Below the pieces are notes generated by a model. The model was given only the letters and a program-made list of their open reading frames with translations. It was not told where the DNA came from and searched no databases. A stretch of 64,000 nt of DNA from Hydractinia symbiolongicarpus (Eukaryota > Cnidaria > Hydrozoa > Anthoathecata > Hydractiniidae). Position numbers and translations under genes: made by a program. Where the stretch lies: positions 28,639,501 to 28,703,500 of the forward strand of contig NC_079880.1 in the NCBI RefSeq assembly GCF_029227915.1, in the 5' to 3' direction. Positions 36,654 through 45,782 of the stretch are shown here, piece after piece. Within the stretch, counting starts at the first letter, position 1; every line of letters begins with the position of its first letter.

Positions 36654-38275
36654 TCGGGAAATGAGTTTACTCCCTGGGTACCTTCTTTGTATACTTTTAA
36701 CTTTACTGGCAGAGTCTGGGATTTACGGGAAGTCGCGGGTTTTCATTTGCCGGCGATTAAACTTCTTTTATTCAGCGTCTCATCAAAAATGAAAACATTT
36801 TTAAAAATTACAAGTCTCATGGGCTTTAGTGGTGAAATAATAATTTAAAAAATCGTTCGGGAAATGAGTTTACTCCCTGGGTACTTTCTTTGTATACTTT
36901 TGACTATACGGGCCGAGTCCGGGGTTTACGGGAAATGGCGGGTTTTCGTTTGCCGGCGATTAAAGTTCTTTTATTCAGCGTCTCATCAAAAGTGATAACA
37001 TTTTTGAAAACTACAAGTCTCATGCGTTTTAGTGGTGAAACGATAATTTAAAAAATCGTTTTGGAAATGAGTTTACTCACAGGGTACTTTCTTTGTATAT
37101 TTTCGACTATACGGGCCAAGCCCGGGATTTACGGGAAATCGCGGGTTTTCGTTTGCCGGCGATTAAACCACTTTCATTTAGCGTCTCATCAAAAATGAAA
37201 ACATTTCTGAAAACTACAAGTCTCATGCGTTTTAGTGGTGAAAAAACAATTTAAAAAATCGTTCGGGAAATGAGTTTACTCCCTGGGTACCTTCTTTGTA
37301 TACTTTTGACTATACGGCAGAGTCCGGGATTTACGGGAAATCGCGGGTTTTCGTTTGCCGGCGATTAAAGTTCTTTTATTCAGCGTCTCATCAAAAGTGA
37401 TAACATTTTTGAAAACTACAAGTCTCATGCGTTTTAGTGGTGAAACGATAATTTAAAAAATCGTTTTGGAAATGAGTTTACTCACAGGGTACTTTCTTTG
37501 TATATTTTCGACTATACGGGCCAAGCCCGGGATTTACGGGAAATCGCGGGTTTTCGTTTGCCGGCGATTAAACCACTTTCATTTAGCGTCTCATCAAAAA
37601 TGAAAACATTTCTGAAAACTACAAGTCTCATGCGTTTTAGTGGTGAAAAAACAATTTAAAAAATCGTTGGGGAAATGAGTTTACTCCCTGGGTACCTTCC
37701 TTGTATACTTTTGACTATACGGCAGAGTCCGGGATTTACGGGAAATCGCGGGTTTTCGTTTGCCGGCGATTAAACTTCTTTTATTCAGCGTCTCATCAAA
37801 AATGAAAACATTTCTGAAAACTACAAGTCTCATGCGTTTTAGTGGTGAAAAAATAATTTAAAAAATCGTTCGGGAAATGAGGATACTCCCTGGGTACCTT
37901 CTTTGTATACTTTTGACTATACGGGCAGAGTCTGGGATTTACGGGAAGTCGCGGGTTTTCGTTTGCCGGCGATTAAACTTCTTTTATTCAGCGTCTCATC
38001 AAAAATGAAAACATTTTTAAAAATTACAAGTCTCATGGGCTTTAGTGGTGAAATAATAATTTAAAAAATCGTTCGGGAAATGAGTTTACTCCCTGGGTAC
38101 TTTCTTTGTATACTTTTGATTATACGGGCCGAGTCCGGGATTTACGATAAATCGCAGGTTTTCGTTTGCCGGCGATTAAACTTCTTTTATTCAGCGTCTC
38201 ATCAAAAATGAAAACATTTTTGTAAACTACAAGTCTCATGCGTTTTAGTGGTGAAAAAATAATTTAAAAAATCGT
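36450..38275 (+). repeat. 9-mer block A/B2-D-A-B-C1-B-C2-D-E
   Basis: Monomers start at 36450, 36654, 36857, 37060, 37263, 37465, 37668, 37870 and 38073, total 1,826 bp. It mixes the two HOR styles: an A/B2 hybrid and D first, then an A-B-C1-B-C2 run as in the canonical 9-mer, then D and E. The first monomer is 204 bp. The D at 37870 has GAAATGAGGATACTCC. Confidence 0.81.
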
Positions 38276-40101
38276 TTGGGAAATGAGTTTACTTCCTGGG
38301 TACTTTCTTTGTATACTTTTGACTATACGGGCCGAGTCCGGGGTTTACGGGAAATGGCGGGTTTTCGTTTGCCGGCGATTAAAGTTCTTTTATTCAGCGT
38401 CTCATCAAAAATGATAACATTTTTGAAAACTACAAGTCTCATGCGTTTTAGTGGTGAAACGATAATTTAAAAAATCGTTTTGGAAATGATTTTACTCACA
38501 GGGTACTTTCTTTGTATATTTTCGACTATACGGGCCAAGCCCGGGATTTACGGGAAATCGCGGGTTTTCGTTTGCCGGCGATTAAACCACTTTCATTTAG
38601 CGTCTCATCAAAAATGAAAACAAATCTGAAAACTACAAGTCTTATGCGTTTTAGTTGTGAAAAAACAATTTAAAAAATCGTTCGGGAAATGAGTTTACTC
38701 CCTGGGTACCTTCTTTGTATACTTTTGACTATACGGGCAGAGTCTGGGATTTATGGAAAGTCGCGGGTTTTCGTTTGCCGGAGATTAAACTTCCTTTTAT
38801 CAGCGTCTCATCAAAAATGAAAACATTTTTAAAAATTACAAGTCTCATGGGCTTTAGTGGTGAAATAATAATTTAAAAAATCGTTCGGGAAATGAGTTTA
38901 CTCCCTGGGTACTTTCTTTGTATACGTTTGATTATACGGGCCGAGTCCGGGATTTACGGGAAATCGCAGGTTTTCGTTTGCCGGCGATTAAACTTCTTTT
39001 ATTCAGCGTCTCATCAAAAATGAAAACATTTTTGTAAACTACAAGTCTCATGCGTTTTAGTGGTGAAAAAGTAATTTAAAAAATCGTGTGGGAAATGAGT
39101 TTACTTCCTGGGTACTTTCTTTGTATACTTTTGACTTTACGGGCCGAGTCCGGGGTTTACGGGAAATGGCGGGTTTTCGTTTGCCGGCGATTAAAGTTCT
39201 TTTATTCAGCGTCTCATCAAAAGTGATAACATTTTTGAAAACTACAAGTCTCATGCGTTTTAGTGGTGAAACGATAATTTAAAAAATCGTTTTGGAAATG
39301 AGTTTACTCACAGGGTACTTTCTTTGTATATTTTCGACTATACGGGCCAAGCCCGGGATTTACGGGAAATCGCGGGTTTTCGTTTGCCGGCGATTAAACA
39401 ACTTTCATTTAGCCTCTCATCAAAAATGAAAACATTTCTGAAAACTACAAGTCTCATGCGTTTTAGTGGTGAAAAAACAATTTAAAAAATCGTTCGGGAA
39501 ATGAGTTTACTCCCTGGGTACCTTCTTTGTATACTTTTGACTATACGGCAGAGTCCGGGATTTACGGGAAATCGCGGGTTTTCGTTTGCCGGCGATTAAA
39601 CTTCTTTTATTCAGCGTCTCATCAAAAATGAAAACATTTCTGAAAATTACAAGTCTCATGGGCTTTAGTGGTGAAATAATAATTTAAAAAATCGTTCGGG
39701 AAATGAGTTTACTCCCTGGGTACTTTCTTTGTATACTTTTGATTATACGGGCCGAGTCCGGGATTTACGGGAAATCGCAGGTTTTCGTTTGCCGGCGATT
39801 AAACTTCTTTTATTCAGCGTCTCATCAAAAATGAAAACATTTTTGTAAACTACAAGTCTCATGCGTTTTAGTGGTGAAAAAATAATTTAAAAAATCGTTT
39901 GGGAAATGAGTTTACTTCCTGGGTACTTTCTTTGTATACTTTTGACTATACGGGCCGAGTCCGGGGTTTACGGGAAATGGCGGGTTTTCGTTTGCCGGCG
40001 ATTAAAGTTCTTTTATTCAGCGTCTCATCAAAAATGAAAACATTTTTGTAAACTACAAGTCTCATGCGTTTTAGTGGTGAAAAAATAATTTAAAAAATCG
40101 T
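38276..40101 (+). repeat. 4-mer A-B2-D-E and 5-mer A-B-C/D-E-A/E
   Basis: The first unit (38276, 38479, 38682, 38885) is A-B2-D-E; its D has TTTATGGAAAG and CTTCCTTTTATCAG. The second (39088, 39291, 39494, 39696, 39899) is A-B-C/D-E plus an A with an E tail. The A at 39088 reads GACTTTACGGG, and the linker just before it reads GAAAAAGTAATT. The segment up to about 39.81 kb is the right-hand partner of 32.39-34.13 kb. Confidence 0.82.
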
Positions 40102-41521
40102 TTGGGAAATGAGTTTACTTCCTGGGTACTTTCTTTGTATACTTTTGACTATACGGGCCGAGTCCGGGGTTTACGGGAAATGGCGGGTTTTCGTTTGCCG
40201 GCGATTAAAGTTCTTTTATTCAGCGTCTCATCAAAAGTGATAACATTTTTGAAAACCACAAGTCTCATGCGTTTTAGTGGTGAAACGATAATTTAAAAAA
40301 TCGTTTTGGAAATGAGTTTACTAACAGGGTACTTTCTTTGTATATTTTCGACTATACGGGCCAAGCCCGGGATTTACGGGATATCGCGGGTTTTCGTTTG
40401 CCGGCGATTAAACCACTTTCATTTAGCGTCTCATCAAAAATGAAAACATTTCTGAAAACTACAAGTCTCATGCGTTTTAGTGGTGAAAAAACAATTTAAA
40501 AAATCGTTCGGGAAATGAGTTTACTCCCTGGGTACCTTCTTTGTATACTTTTGACTATACGGCAGAGTCCGGGATTTACGGGAAATCGCGGGTTTTCGTT
40601 TGCCGGCGATTAAAGTTCCTTTATTCAGCGTCTCATCAAAAGTGATAACATTTTTGAAAACTACAAGTCTCATGCGTTTTAGTGGTGAAACGATAATTTA
40701 AAAAATCGTTTTGGAAATGAGTTTACTCACAGGGTACTTTCTTTGTATATTTTCGACTATATGGGCCAAGCCCGGGATTTACGGGAAATCGCGGGTTTTC
40801 GTTTGCCGGCGATTAAACCATTTTCATTTAGCGTCTCATCAAAAATGAAAACAAATCTGGAAACTACAAGTCTCATGCGTTTTAGTTGTGAAAAAACAAT
40901 TTAAAAAATCGTTCGGGAAATGAGTTTACTCCCTGGGTACCTTCTTTGTATACTTTTGACTATACGGGCAGAGTCTGGGATTTACGGGAAGTCGCGGGTT
41001 TTCGTTTGCCGGCGATTAAACCACTTTCATTTAGCGTCTCATCAAAAATGAAAACAAATCTGAAAACTACAAGTCTCATGCGTTTTAGTTGTGAAAAAGC
41101 AATTTAAAAAATCGTTCGGGAAATGAGTTTACTCCCTGGGTACCTTCTTTGTATACTTTTGACTATACGGGCAGAGTCTGGGATTTACGGGAAGTCGCGG
41201 GTTTTCGTTTGCCGGCGATTAAACTTCTTTTATTCAGCGTCTCATCAAAAATGAAAACATTTTTAAAAATTACAAGTCTCATGGGCTTTAGTGGTGAAAT
41301 AATAATTTAAAAAATCGTTCGGGAAATGAGTTTACTCCCTGGGTACTTTCTTTGTATACGTTTGATTATACGGGCCGAGTCCGGGATTTACGGGAAATCG
41401 CAGGTTTTCGTTTGCCGGCGATTAAACTTCTTTTATTCAGCGTCTCATCAAAAATGAAAACATTTTTGTAAACTACAAGTCTCATGCGTTTTAGTGGTGA
41501 AAAAATAATTTAAAAAATCGT
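40102..41521 (+). repeat. 7-mer block A-B-C1-B2-D/B2-D-E
   Basis: Monomers start at 40102, 40305, 40508, 40710, 40913, 41116 and 41319, total 1,420 bp. It joins an A-B-C1 start to the B2-D/B2-D-E run seen at 34827. The last three monomers begin a 5-mer duplication of 1,015-bp period that continues to about 42.9 kb. Confidence 0.82.
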
Positions 41522-42942
41522 TTGGGAAATGAGTTTACTTCCTGGGTACTTTCTTTGTATACTTTTGACTATACGGTCCGAGTCCGGGGTTTACGCGAAA
41601 TGGTGGGTTTTCGTTTGCCGGCGATTAAAGTTCTTTTATTCAGCGTCTCATCAAAAATGAAAACATTTCTGAAAATTACAAGTCTCATGGGCTTTAGTGG
41701 TGAAATAATAATTTAAAAAATCGTTCGGGAAATGAGTTTACTCCCTGGGTACTTTCTTTGTATACTTTTGATTATACGGGCCGAGTCCGGGATTTACGGG
41801 AAATCGCAGGTTTTCGTTTGCCGGCGATTAAACTTCTTTTATTCAGCGTCTCATCAAAAATGAAAACATTTTTGAAAACTACAAGTCTCATGCGTTTTAG
41901 TTGTGAAAAAACAATTTAAAAAATCGTTCGGGAAATGAGTTTACTCCCTGGGTACCTTCTTTGTATACTTTTGACTATACGGGCAGAGTCTGGGATTTAC
42001 GGGAAGTCGCGGGTTTTCGTTTGCCGGCGATTAAACCACTTTCATTTAGCGTCTCATCAAAAATGAAAACAAATCTGAAAACTACAAGTCTCATGAGTTT
42101 TAGTTGTGAAAAAACAATTTAAAAAATCGTTCGGGAAATGAGTTTACTCCCTGGGTACCTTCTTTGTATACTTTTGACTATACGGGCAGAGTCTGGGATT
42201 TACGGGAAGTCGCGGGTTTTCGTTTGCCGGCGATTAAACTTCTTTTATTCAGCGTCTCATCAAAAATGAAAACATTTTTAAAAATTACAAGTCTCATGGG
42301 CTTTAGTGGTGAAATAATAATTTAAAAAATCGTTCGGGAAATGAGTTTACTCCCTGGGTACTTTCTTTGTATACGTTTGATTATACGGGCCGAGTCCGGG
42401 ATTTACGGGAAATCGCAGGTTTTCGTTTGCCGGCGATTAAACTTCTTTTATTCAGCGTCTCATCAAAAATGAAAACATTTTTGTAAACTACAAGTCTCAT
42501 GCGTTTTAGTGGTGAAAAAATAATTTAAAAAATCGTTTGGGAAATGAGTTTACTTCCTGGGTACTTTCTTTGTATACTTTTGACTATACGGTCCGAGTCC
42601 GGGGTTTACGGGAAATGGTGGGTTTTCGTTTGCCGGCGATTAAAGTTCTTTTATTCAGCGTCTCATCAAAAATGAAAACATTTCTGAAAATTACAAGTCT
42701 CATGGGCTTTAGTGGTGAAATAATAATTTAAAAAATCGTTCGGGAAATGAGTTTACTCCCTGGGTACTTTCTTTGTATACTTTTGATTATACGGGCCGAA
42801 TCCGAGATTTACGGGAAATCGCAGGTTTTCGTTTGCCGGCGATTAAACTTCTTTTATTCAGCGTCTCATCAAAAATGAAAACATTTTTGTAAACTACAAG
42901 TCTCATGCGTTTTAGTGGTGAAAAAATAATTTAAAAAATCGT
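40913..42942 (+). repeat. 5-mer tandem duplication, 1,015-bp period
   Basis: The run D/B2-D-E-A/D-E (40913, 41116, 41319, 41522, 41725) is repeated at 41928, 42131, 42334, 42537 and 42740. Shared private marks in the A/D hybrids are ACGGTCCGAG and AAATGGTGGG, with a D-like end (AAAATTACAAG, CATGGGC). Differences are few: TTTACGCGAAATGG in the first copy against TTTACGGGAAATGG, CATGAGTTTTAG at 42093, and CCGAATCCGAG at 42797. Confidence 0.85.
41854..41875. other. Dyad, 9-bp perfect stem, AAAA loop
   Basis: TCAAAAATG is followed by AAAA and then CATTTTTGA, the exact reverse complement. This form is uncommon in the left domain, where A has an ATAA loop, but frequent in the right domain, where the tail usually reads CATTTTTGAAAACTAC. 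On one strand it is also an A-rich tract bounded by T-rich arms, so bending is possible as well as cruciform extrusion. Confidence 0.82.
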
Positions 42943-43348
42943 TTGGGAAATGAGTTTACTTCCTGGGTACTTTCTTTGTATACTTTTGACTATACGGGCC
43001 GAGTCCGGGGTTTACGGGAAATGGCGGGTTTTCGTTTGCCGGCGATTAAAGTTCTTTTATTCAGCGTCTCATCAAAAATGATGAAATTTTTGAAAACTAC
43101 AAGTCTCATGCGTTTTAGTGGTGAAACGATAATTTAAAAAATCGTTTTGGAAATGAGTTTACTCACAGGGTACTTTCTTTGTATATTTTCGACTATACGG
43201 GCCAAGCCCGGGATTTACGGGAAATCGCGGGTTTTCGTTTGCCGGCGATTAAACCACTTTCATTTAGCGTCTCATCAAAAATGAAAACATTTTTGTAAAC
43301 TACAAGTCTCATGCGTTTTAGTGGTGAAAAAATAATTTAAAAAATCGT

Positions 43349-43551
43349 TTGGGAAATGAGTTTACTTCCTGGGTACTTTCTTTGTATACTTTTGACTATA
43401 CGGGCCGAGTCCGGGGTTTACGGGAAATGGCGGGTTTTCGTTTGCCGGCGATTAAAGTTCTTTTATTCAGCGTCTCATCAAAAATGATAACATTTTTGAA
43501 AACTACAAGTCTCATGCGTTTTAGTGGTGAAACGATAATTTAAAAAATCGT
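43349..43551 (+). repeat. Reference type A monomer
   Basis: A clean A copy. Diagnostic words in order are TACTTCCTGGG, GTCCGGGGTTTACGGG, GAAATGGCGGG, ATTAAAGTTC, AAAATGATAACATTTTTG and GTGAAACGATAATTTAA. A recurs every 2-10 monomers through the first 52.6 kb and serves as the anchor for unit boundaries. A 64-codon frame from a TTG fills nearly the whole monomer and ends at the conserved AATTTAA; it is explained by the repeat, not by coding. Confidence 0.9.
43478..43499. other. Dyad, 9-bp perfect stem, ATAA loop (type A example)
   Basis: TCAAAAATG is followed by four bases (ATAA) and then its exact reverse complement CATTTTTGA. This is the longest perfect dyad I found in the monomer. It is perfect in A and in many right-domain monomers, and 8 bp in E, where the last base is T. 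It has one G/T pair in C1 and one A/C mismatch in B, C2 and F. It is interrupted in D and lost in G and B2. Confidence 0.85.
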
Positions 43552-44566
43552 TTTGGAAATGAGTTTACTCACAGGGTACTTTCTTTGTATATTTTCGACT
43601 ATACGGGCCAAGCCCGGGATTTACGGGAAATCGCGGGTTTTCGTTTGCCGGCGATTAAACCACTTTCATTTAGCGTCTCATCAAAAATGAAAACAAATCT
43701 GAAAACTACAAGTCTCATGCGTTTTAGTTGTGAAAAAAGAATTTAAAAAATCGTTCGGGAAATGAGTTTACTCCCTGGGTACCTTCTTTGTATACTTTTG
43801 ACTATACGGGAAGAGTCTGGGATTTACGGGAAGTCGCGGGTTTTCGTTTGCCGGCGATTAAACTTCTTTTATTCAGCGTCTCATCAAAAATGAAAACATT
43901 TTTAAAAATTACAAGTCTCATGGGCTTTAGTGGTGAAATAATAATTTAAAAAATCGTTCGGGAAATGAGTTTACTCCCTGGGTACTTTCTTTGTATACGT
44001 TTAATTATACGGGCCGAGTCCGGGATTTACGGGAAATCGCAGGTTTTCGTTTGCCGGCGATTAAACTTCTTTTATTCAGCGTCTCATCAAAAATGAAAAC
44101 ATTTTTGTAAACTACAAGTCTCATGCGTTTTAGTGGTGAAAAAATAATTTAAAAAATCGTTTGGGAAATGAGTTTACTTCCTGGGTACTTTCTTTGTATA
44201 CTTTTGACTATACGGGCCGAGTCCGGGGTTTACGGGAAATGGCGGGTTTTCGTTTGCCGGCGATTAAAGTTCTTTTATTCAGCGTCTCATCAAAAGTGAT
44301 AACATTTTTGAAAACTACAAGTCTCATGCGTTTTAGTGGTGAAACGATAATTTAAAAAATCGTTTTGGAAATGAGTTTACTCACAGGGTACTTTCTTTGT
44401 ATATTTTCGACTATACGGGCCAAGCCCGAGATTTACGGGAAATCGCCGGTTTTCGTTTGCCGGCGATTAAACCACTTTCATTTAGCGTCTCATCAAAAAT
44501 GAAAACATTTCTGAAAACTACAAGTCTCATGCGTTTTAGTGGTGAAAAAACAATTTAAAAAATCGT

Positions 44567-44768
44567 TCGGGAAATGAGTTTACTCCCTGGGTACCTTCTT
44601 TGTATACTTTTGACTATACGGCAGAGTCCGGGATTTACGGGAAATCGCGGGTTTTCGTTTGCCGGCGATTAAAGTTCTTTTATTCAGCGTCTCATCAAAA
44701 GTGATAACATTTTTGAAAACTACAAGTCTCATGCGTTTTAGTGGTGAAACGATAATTTAAAAAATCGT
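44567..44768 (+). repeat. Reference type C1 monomer (202 bp)
   Basis: Diagnostic words are CCCTGGGTACCTTC, ACGGCAGAGTCCGGG, ATTAAAGTTC, AAAAGTGATAAC and GAAACGATAAT. The ACGGCAG word is one base shorter than ACGGGCAG in D; this deletion gives every C monomer a 202-bp length and reduces the first GGG tract of the core to GG. The second half is almost the same as A, so C1 may itself be an old C/A hybrid. Confidence 0.87.
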
Positions 44769-44803
44769 TTTGGAAATGAGTTTACTCACAGGGTACTTTC
44801 TTT

Positions 44804-44821
44804 GTATATTTTCGACTATAC
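44804..44821. other. Dyad GTATA / TATAC, 8-nt spacer (type B example)
   Basis: GTATA is followed eight bases later by its reverse complement TATAC. The arms are kept in almost all monomers although the spacer varies (TTTTCGAC in B, CTTTTGAC in most others, CGTTTGAT in some E). It lies at monomer positions 36-53, at the left edge of the GC-rich core. Confidence 0.75.
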
Positions 44822-44825
44822 GGGC
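44810..44825 (+). other. CENP-B-box-like motif with a 6-nt spacer (type B example)
   Basis: TTCG (44811-44814) and CGGG (44821-44824) are the two conserved cores of the CENP-B box, NTTCGNNNNANNCGGGN, but here six bases (ACTATA) separate them instead of seven. Dropping one free N before the fixed A fits every fixed base of the box. The motif occurs in B and B2 monomers and, after CATTCG, in several right-domain monomers. In most other types TTCG is TTTG. Binding is unproven, and the short spacer may abolish it. Confidence 0.45.
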
Positions 44826-44849
44826 CAAGCCCGGGATTTACGGGAAATC
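44821..44849. other. Adjacent dyads CGGGC/GCCCG and GATTT/AAATC (type B example)
   Basis: CGGGC, CAA, GCCCG (44821-44833) forms a 5-bp stem with a 3-nt loop and is perfect in B-type monomers only; others read CCGAGTCC there. GATTT, ACGGG, AAATC (44835-44849) forms a 5-bp stem with a 5-nt loop and is kept in B, C, E, F and G, but lost in A (GGTTTACGGGAAATG) and D (GGAAGTC). They follow the GTATA/TATAC dyad directly. Confidence 0.7.
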
Positions 44850-44854
44850 GCGGG
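44822..44854 (+). other. Four GGG tracts, G-quadruplex potential (type B example)
   Basis: GGG occurs at 44822-44824, 44833-44835, 44842-44844 and 44852-44854, with loops of 8, 6 and 7 bases. The first loop is one base above the usual 1-7 rule, so this is a relaxed rather than canonical motif. A, B, D, F and G keep all four tracts. C has GG in the first position, and E has GG in the last (CGCAGG). The plus strand is always the G-rich one. Confidence 0.7.
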
Positions 44855-44971
44855 TTTTCGTTTGCCGGCGATTAAACCACTTTCATTTAGCGTCTCATCA
44901 AAAATGAAAACATTTCTGAAAACTACAAGTCTCATGCGTTTTAGTGGTGAAAAAACAATTTAAAAAATCGT

Positions 44972-45173
44972 TCGGGAAATGAGTTTACTCCCTGGGTACC
45001 TTCCTTGTATACTTTTGACTATATGGCAGAGTCCGGGATTTACGGGAAATCGCGGGTTTTCGTTTGCCGGCGATTAAACTTCTTTTATTCAGCGTCTCAT
45101 CAAAAATGAAAACATTTCTGAAAACTACAAGTCTCATGCGTTTTAGTGGTGAAAAAATAATTTAAAAAATCGT
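44972..45173 (+). repeat. Reference type C2 monomer (202 bp)
   Basis: The front is like C1 but usually with CCTTCC; the tail is ATTAAACTTC, AAAATGAAAACATTTCTG and GAAAAAATAAT. This copy has CTATATGGCAG. C2 precedes G in the canonical order and D' in the 6-mers. It differs from C1 almost only after the TTGCCGGCG word, so the two share a front and have different tails. Confidence 0.85.
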
Positions 45174-45376
45174 TCGGGAAATGAGTTTACTCCCTGGGTA
45201 CCTTCTTTGTATACTTTTGACTATACGGGCCGAGTCCGGGATTTACGGAAAATCGCGGGTTTTCTTTTGCCGGCGATTAAACTTCTTTTAATCAGCGTCT
45301 CATCAAAAATGAAAACATTTTTAAAAACTACAAGACTCATGGGCTTTAGTGGTGAAATAATAATTTAAAAAAACGT
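45174..45376 (+). repeat. Reference type G monomer
   Basis: Diagnostic words are TACCTTC, GGGCCGAGTCCGGG, TTTTCTTTTGCC, ACTTCTTTTAATCAG, AAGACTCATGGGC and GAAATAATAATTTAAAAAAACG. The extra A in the linker replaces T of ATCG just before the next F. In several copies (4323, 6756, 11622, 14257) G also has CGGGAAGTGAG, CTCCTCAAAAATG and AAAAAATTTTTAAAAAC, which removes the large dyad. Confidence 0.86.
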
Positions 45377-45579
45377 TCAGGAAATGAGTTTACTCCCTGG
45401 GTACTTTCTTTGTATACTTTTGACTATACGGGCCGAGTCCGGGATTTACGGGAAATCGCGGGTTTTCGTTTGCCGGCGATTAAAACACTTTCGTTAAGCG
45501 TCTCATCAAAAATGAAAACATTTCTGAAAACTACAAGTCTCATGCGTTTTAGTGGTTAAAAAATTATTTAAAAAATCGT
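45377..45579 (+). repeat. Reference type F monomer
   Basis: Diagnostic words are ACGTTCAGGAAATG, CCCTGGGTACTTTC, GGGCCGAGTCCGGG, ACTTTCGTTAAGCG and CATTTCTG. F always follows G in the canonical order and is usually followed by a D that starts GAAATGACTTTACTCC. Its tail is found on hybrid monomers at 5338 and 31175, making it a frequent exchange partner of C. Confidence 0.86.
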
Positions 45580-45782
45580 TCGGGAAATGACTTTACTCCC
45601 TGGGTACCTTCTTTGTATACGTTTGACTATACGGGCAGAGTCTGGGATTTACGGGAAGTCGCGGGTTTTCGTTTGCCGGCGATTAAACTTCTTTTATTCA
45701 GCGTCTCATCAAAAATGAAAACATTTTTAAAAATTACAAGTCTCATGGGCTTTAGTGGTGAAATAATAATTTAAAAAATCGT
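45580..45782 (+). repeat. Reference type D monomer
   Basis: Diagnostic words are GAAATGACTTTACTCC (after F only), TACCTTC, GGGCAGAGTCTGGG, CGGGAAGTCGC, ACTTCTTTTATTC, TTTTTAAAAATTACAAG, CATGGGC and GAAATAAT. D has all four GGG tracts but loses both the GATTT/AAATC dyad and the 9-bp dyad. It is shared by the canonical 9-mer and the A-B2-D-E 4-mer. Confidence 0.86.

Larger units (their letters stand above)
42943..44160 (+). repeat. A-B/E dimer followed by A-B2-D-E
   Basis: Monomers are A 42943 (with ATGATGAAATTTTTG), B/E 43146, A 43349, B2 43552, D 43755 (GGGAAGAGTC, linker AAAAAAGAATTT) and E 43958 (GTTTAATTATACGGG). The B/E hybrid has a complete B front and an E tail (TTTTTGTAAAC). The 812-bp A-B2-D-E unit directly precedes the canonical 9-mers. 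Confidence 0.82.
44769..44971 (+). repeat. Reference type B monomer
   Basis: Diagnostic words are TTTTGGAAATG, CTCACAGGG, TATATTTTCGAC, CCAAGCCCGGG, ACCACTTTCATTTAG, CATTTCTG and GAAAAAACAATTT. B carries the CENP-B-box-like motif, a CGGGC/GCCCG dyad and all four GGG tracts. It occurs twice per canonical 9-mer. Confidence 0.9.

Noticed and set aside
43349-44160. Promoter or terminator signals (TATA-like TATATTTTC, A/T-rich linker, hairpin followed by T run)
   Set aside because: These words occur in hundreds of monomers and have no associated gene. Without transcription data they cannot be called regulatory.
44811-44824. A functional CENP-B box
   Set aside because: The spacer is six bases, not seven, in every copy I checked, so it does not match the defined box. 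It is kept only as a motif-like finding.
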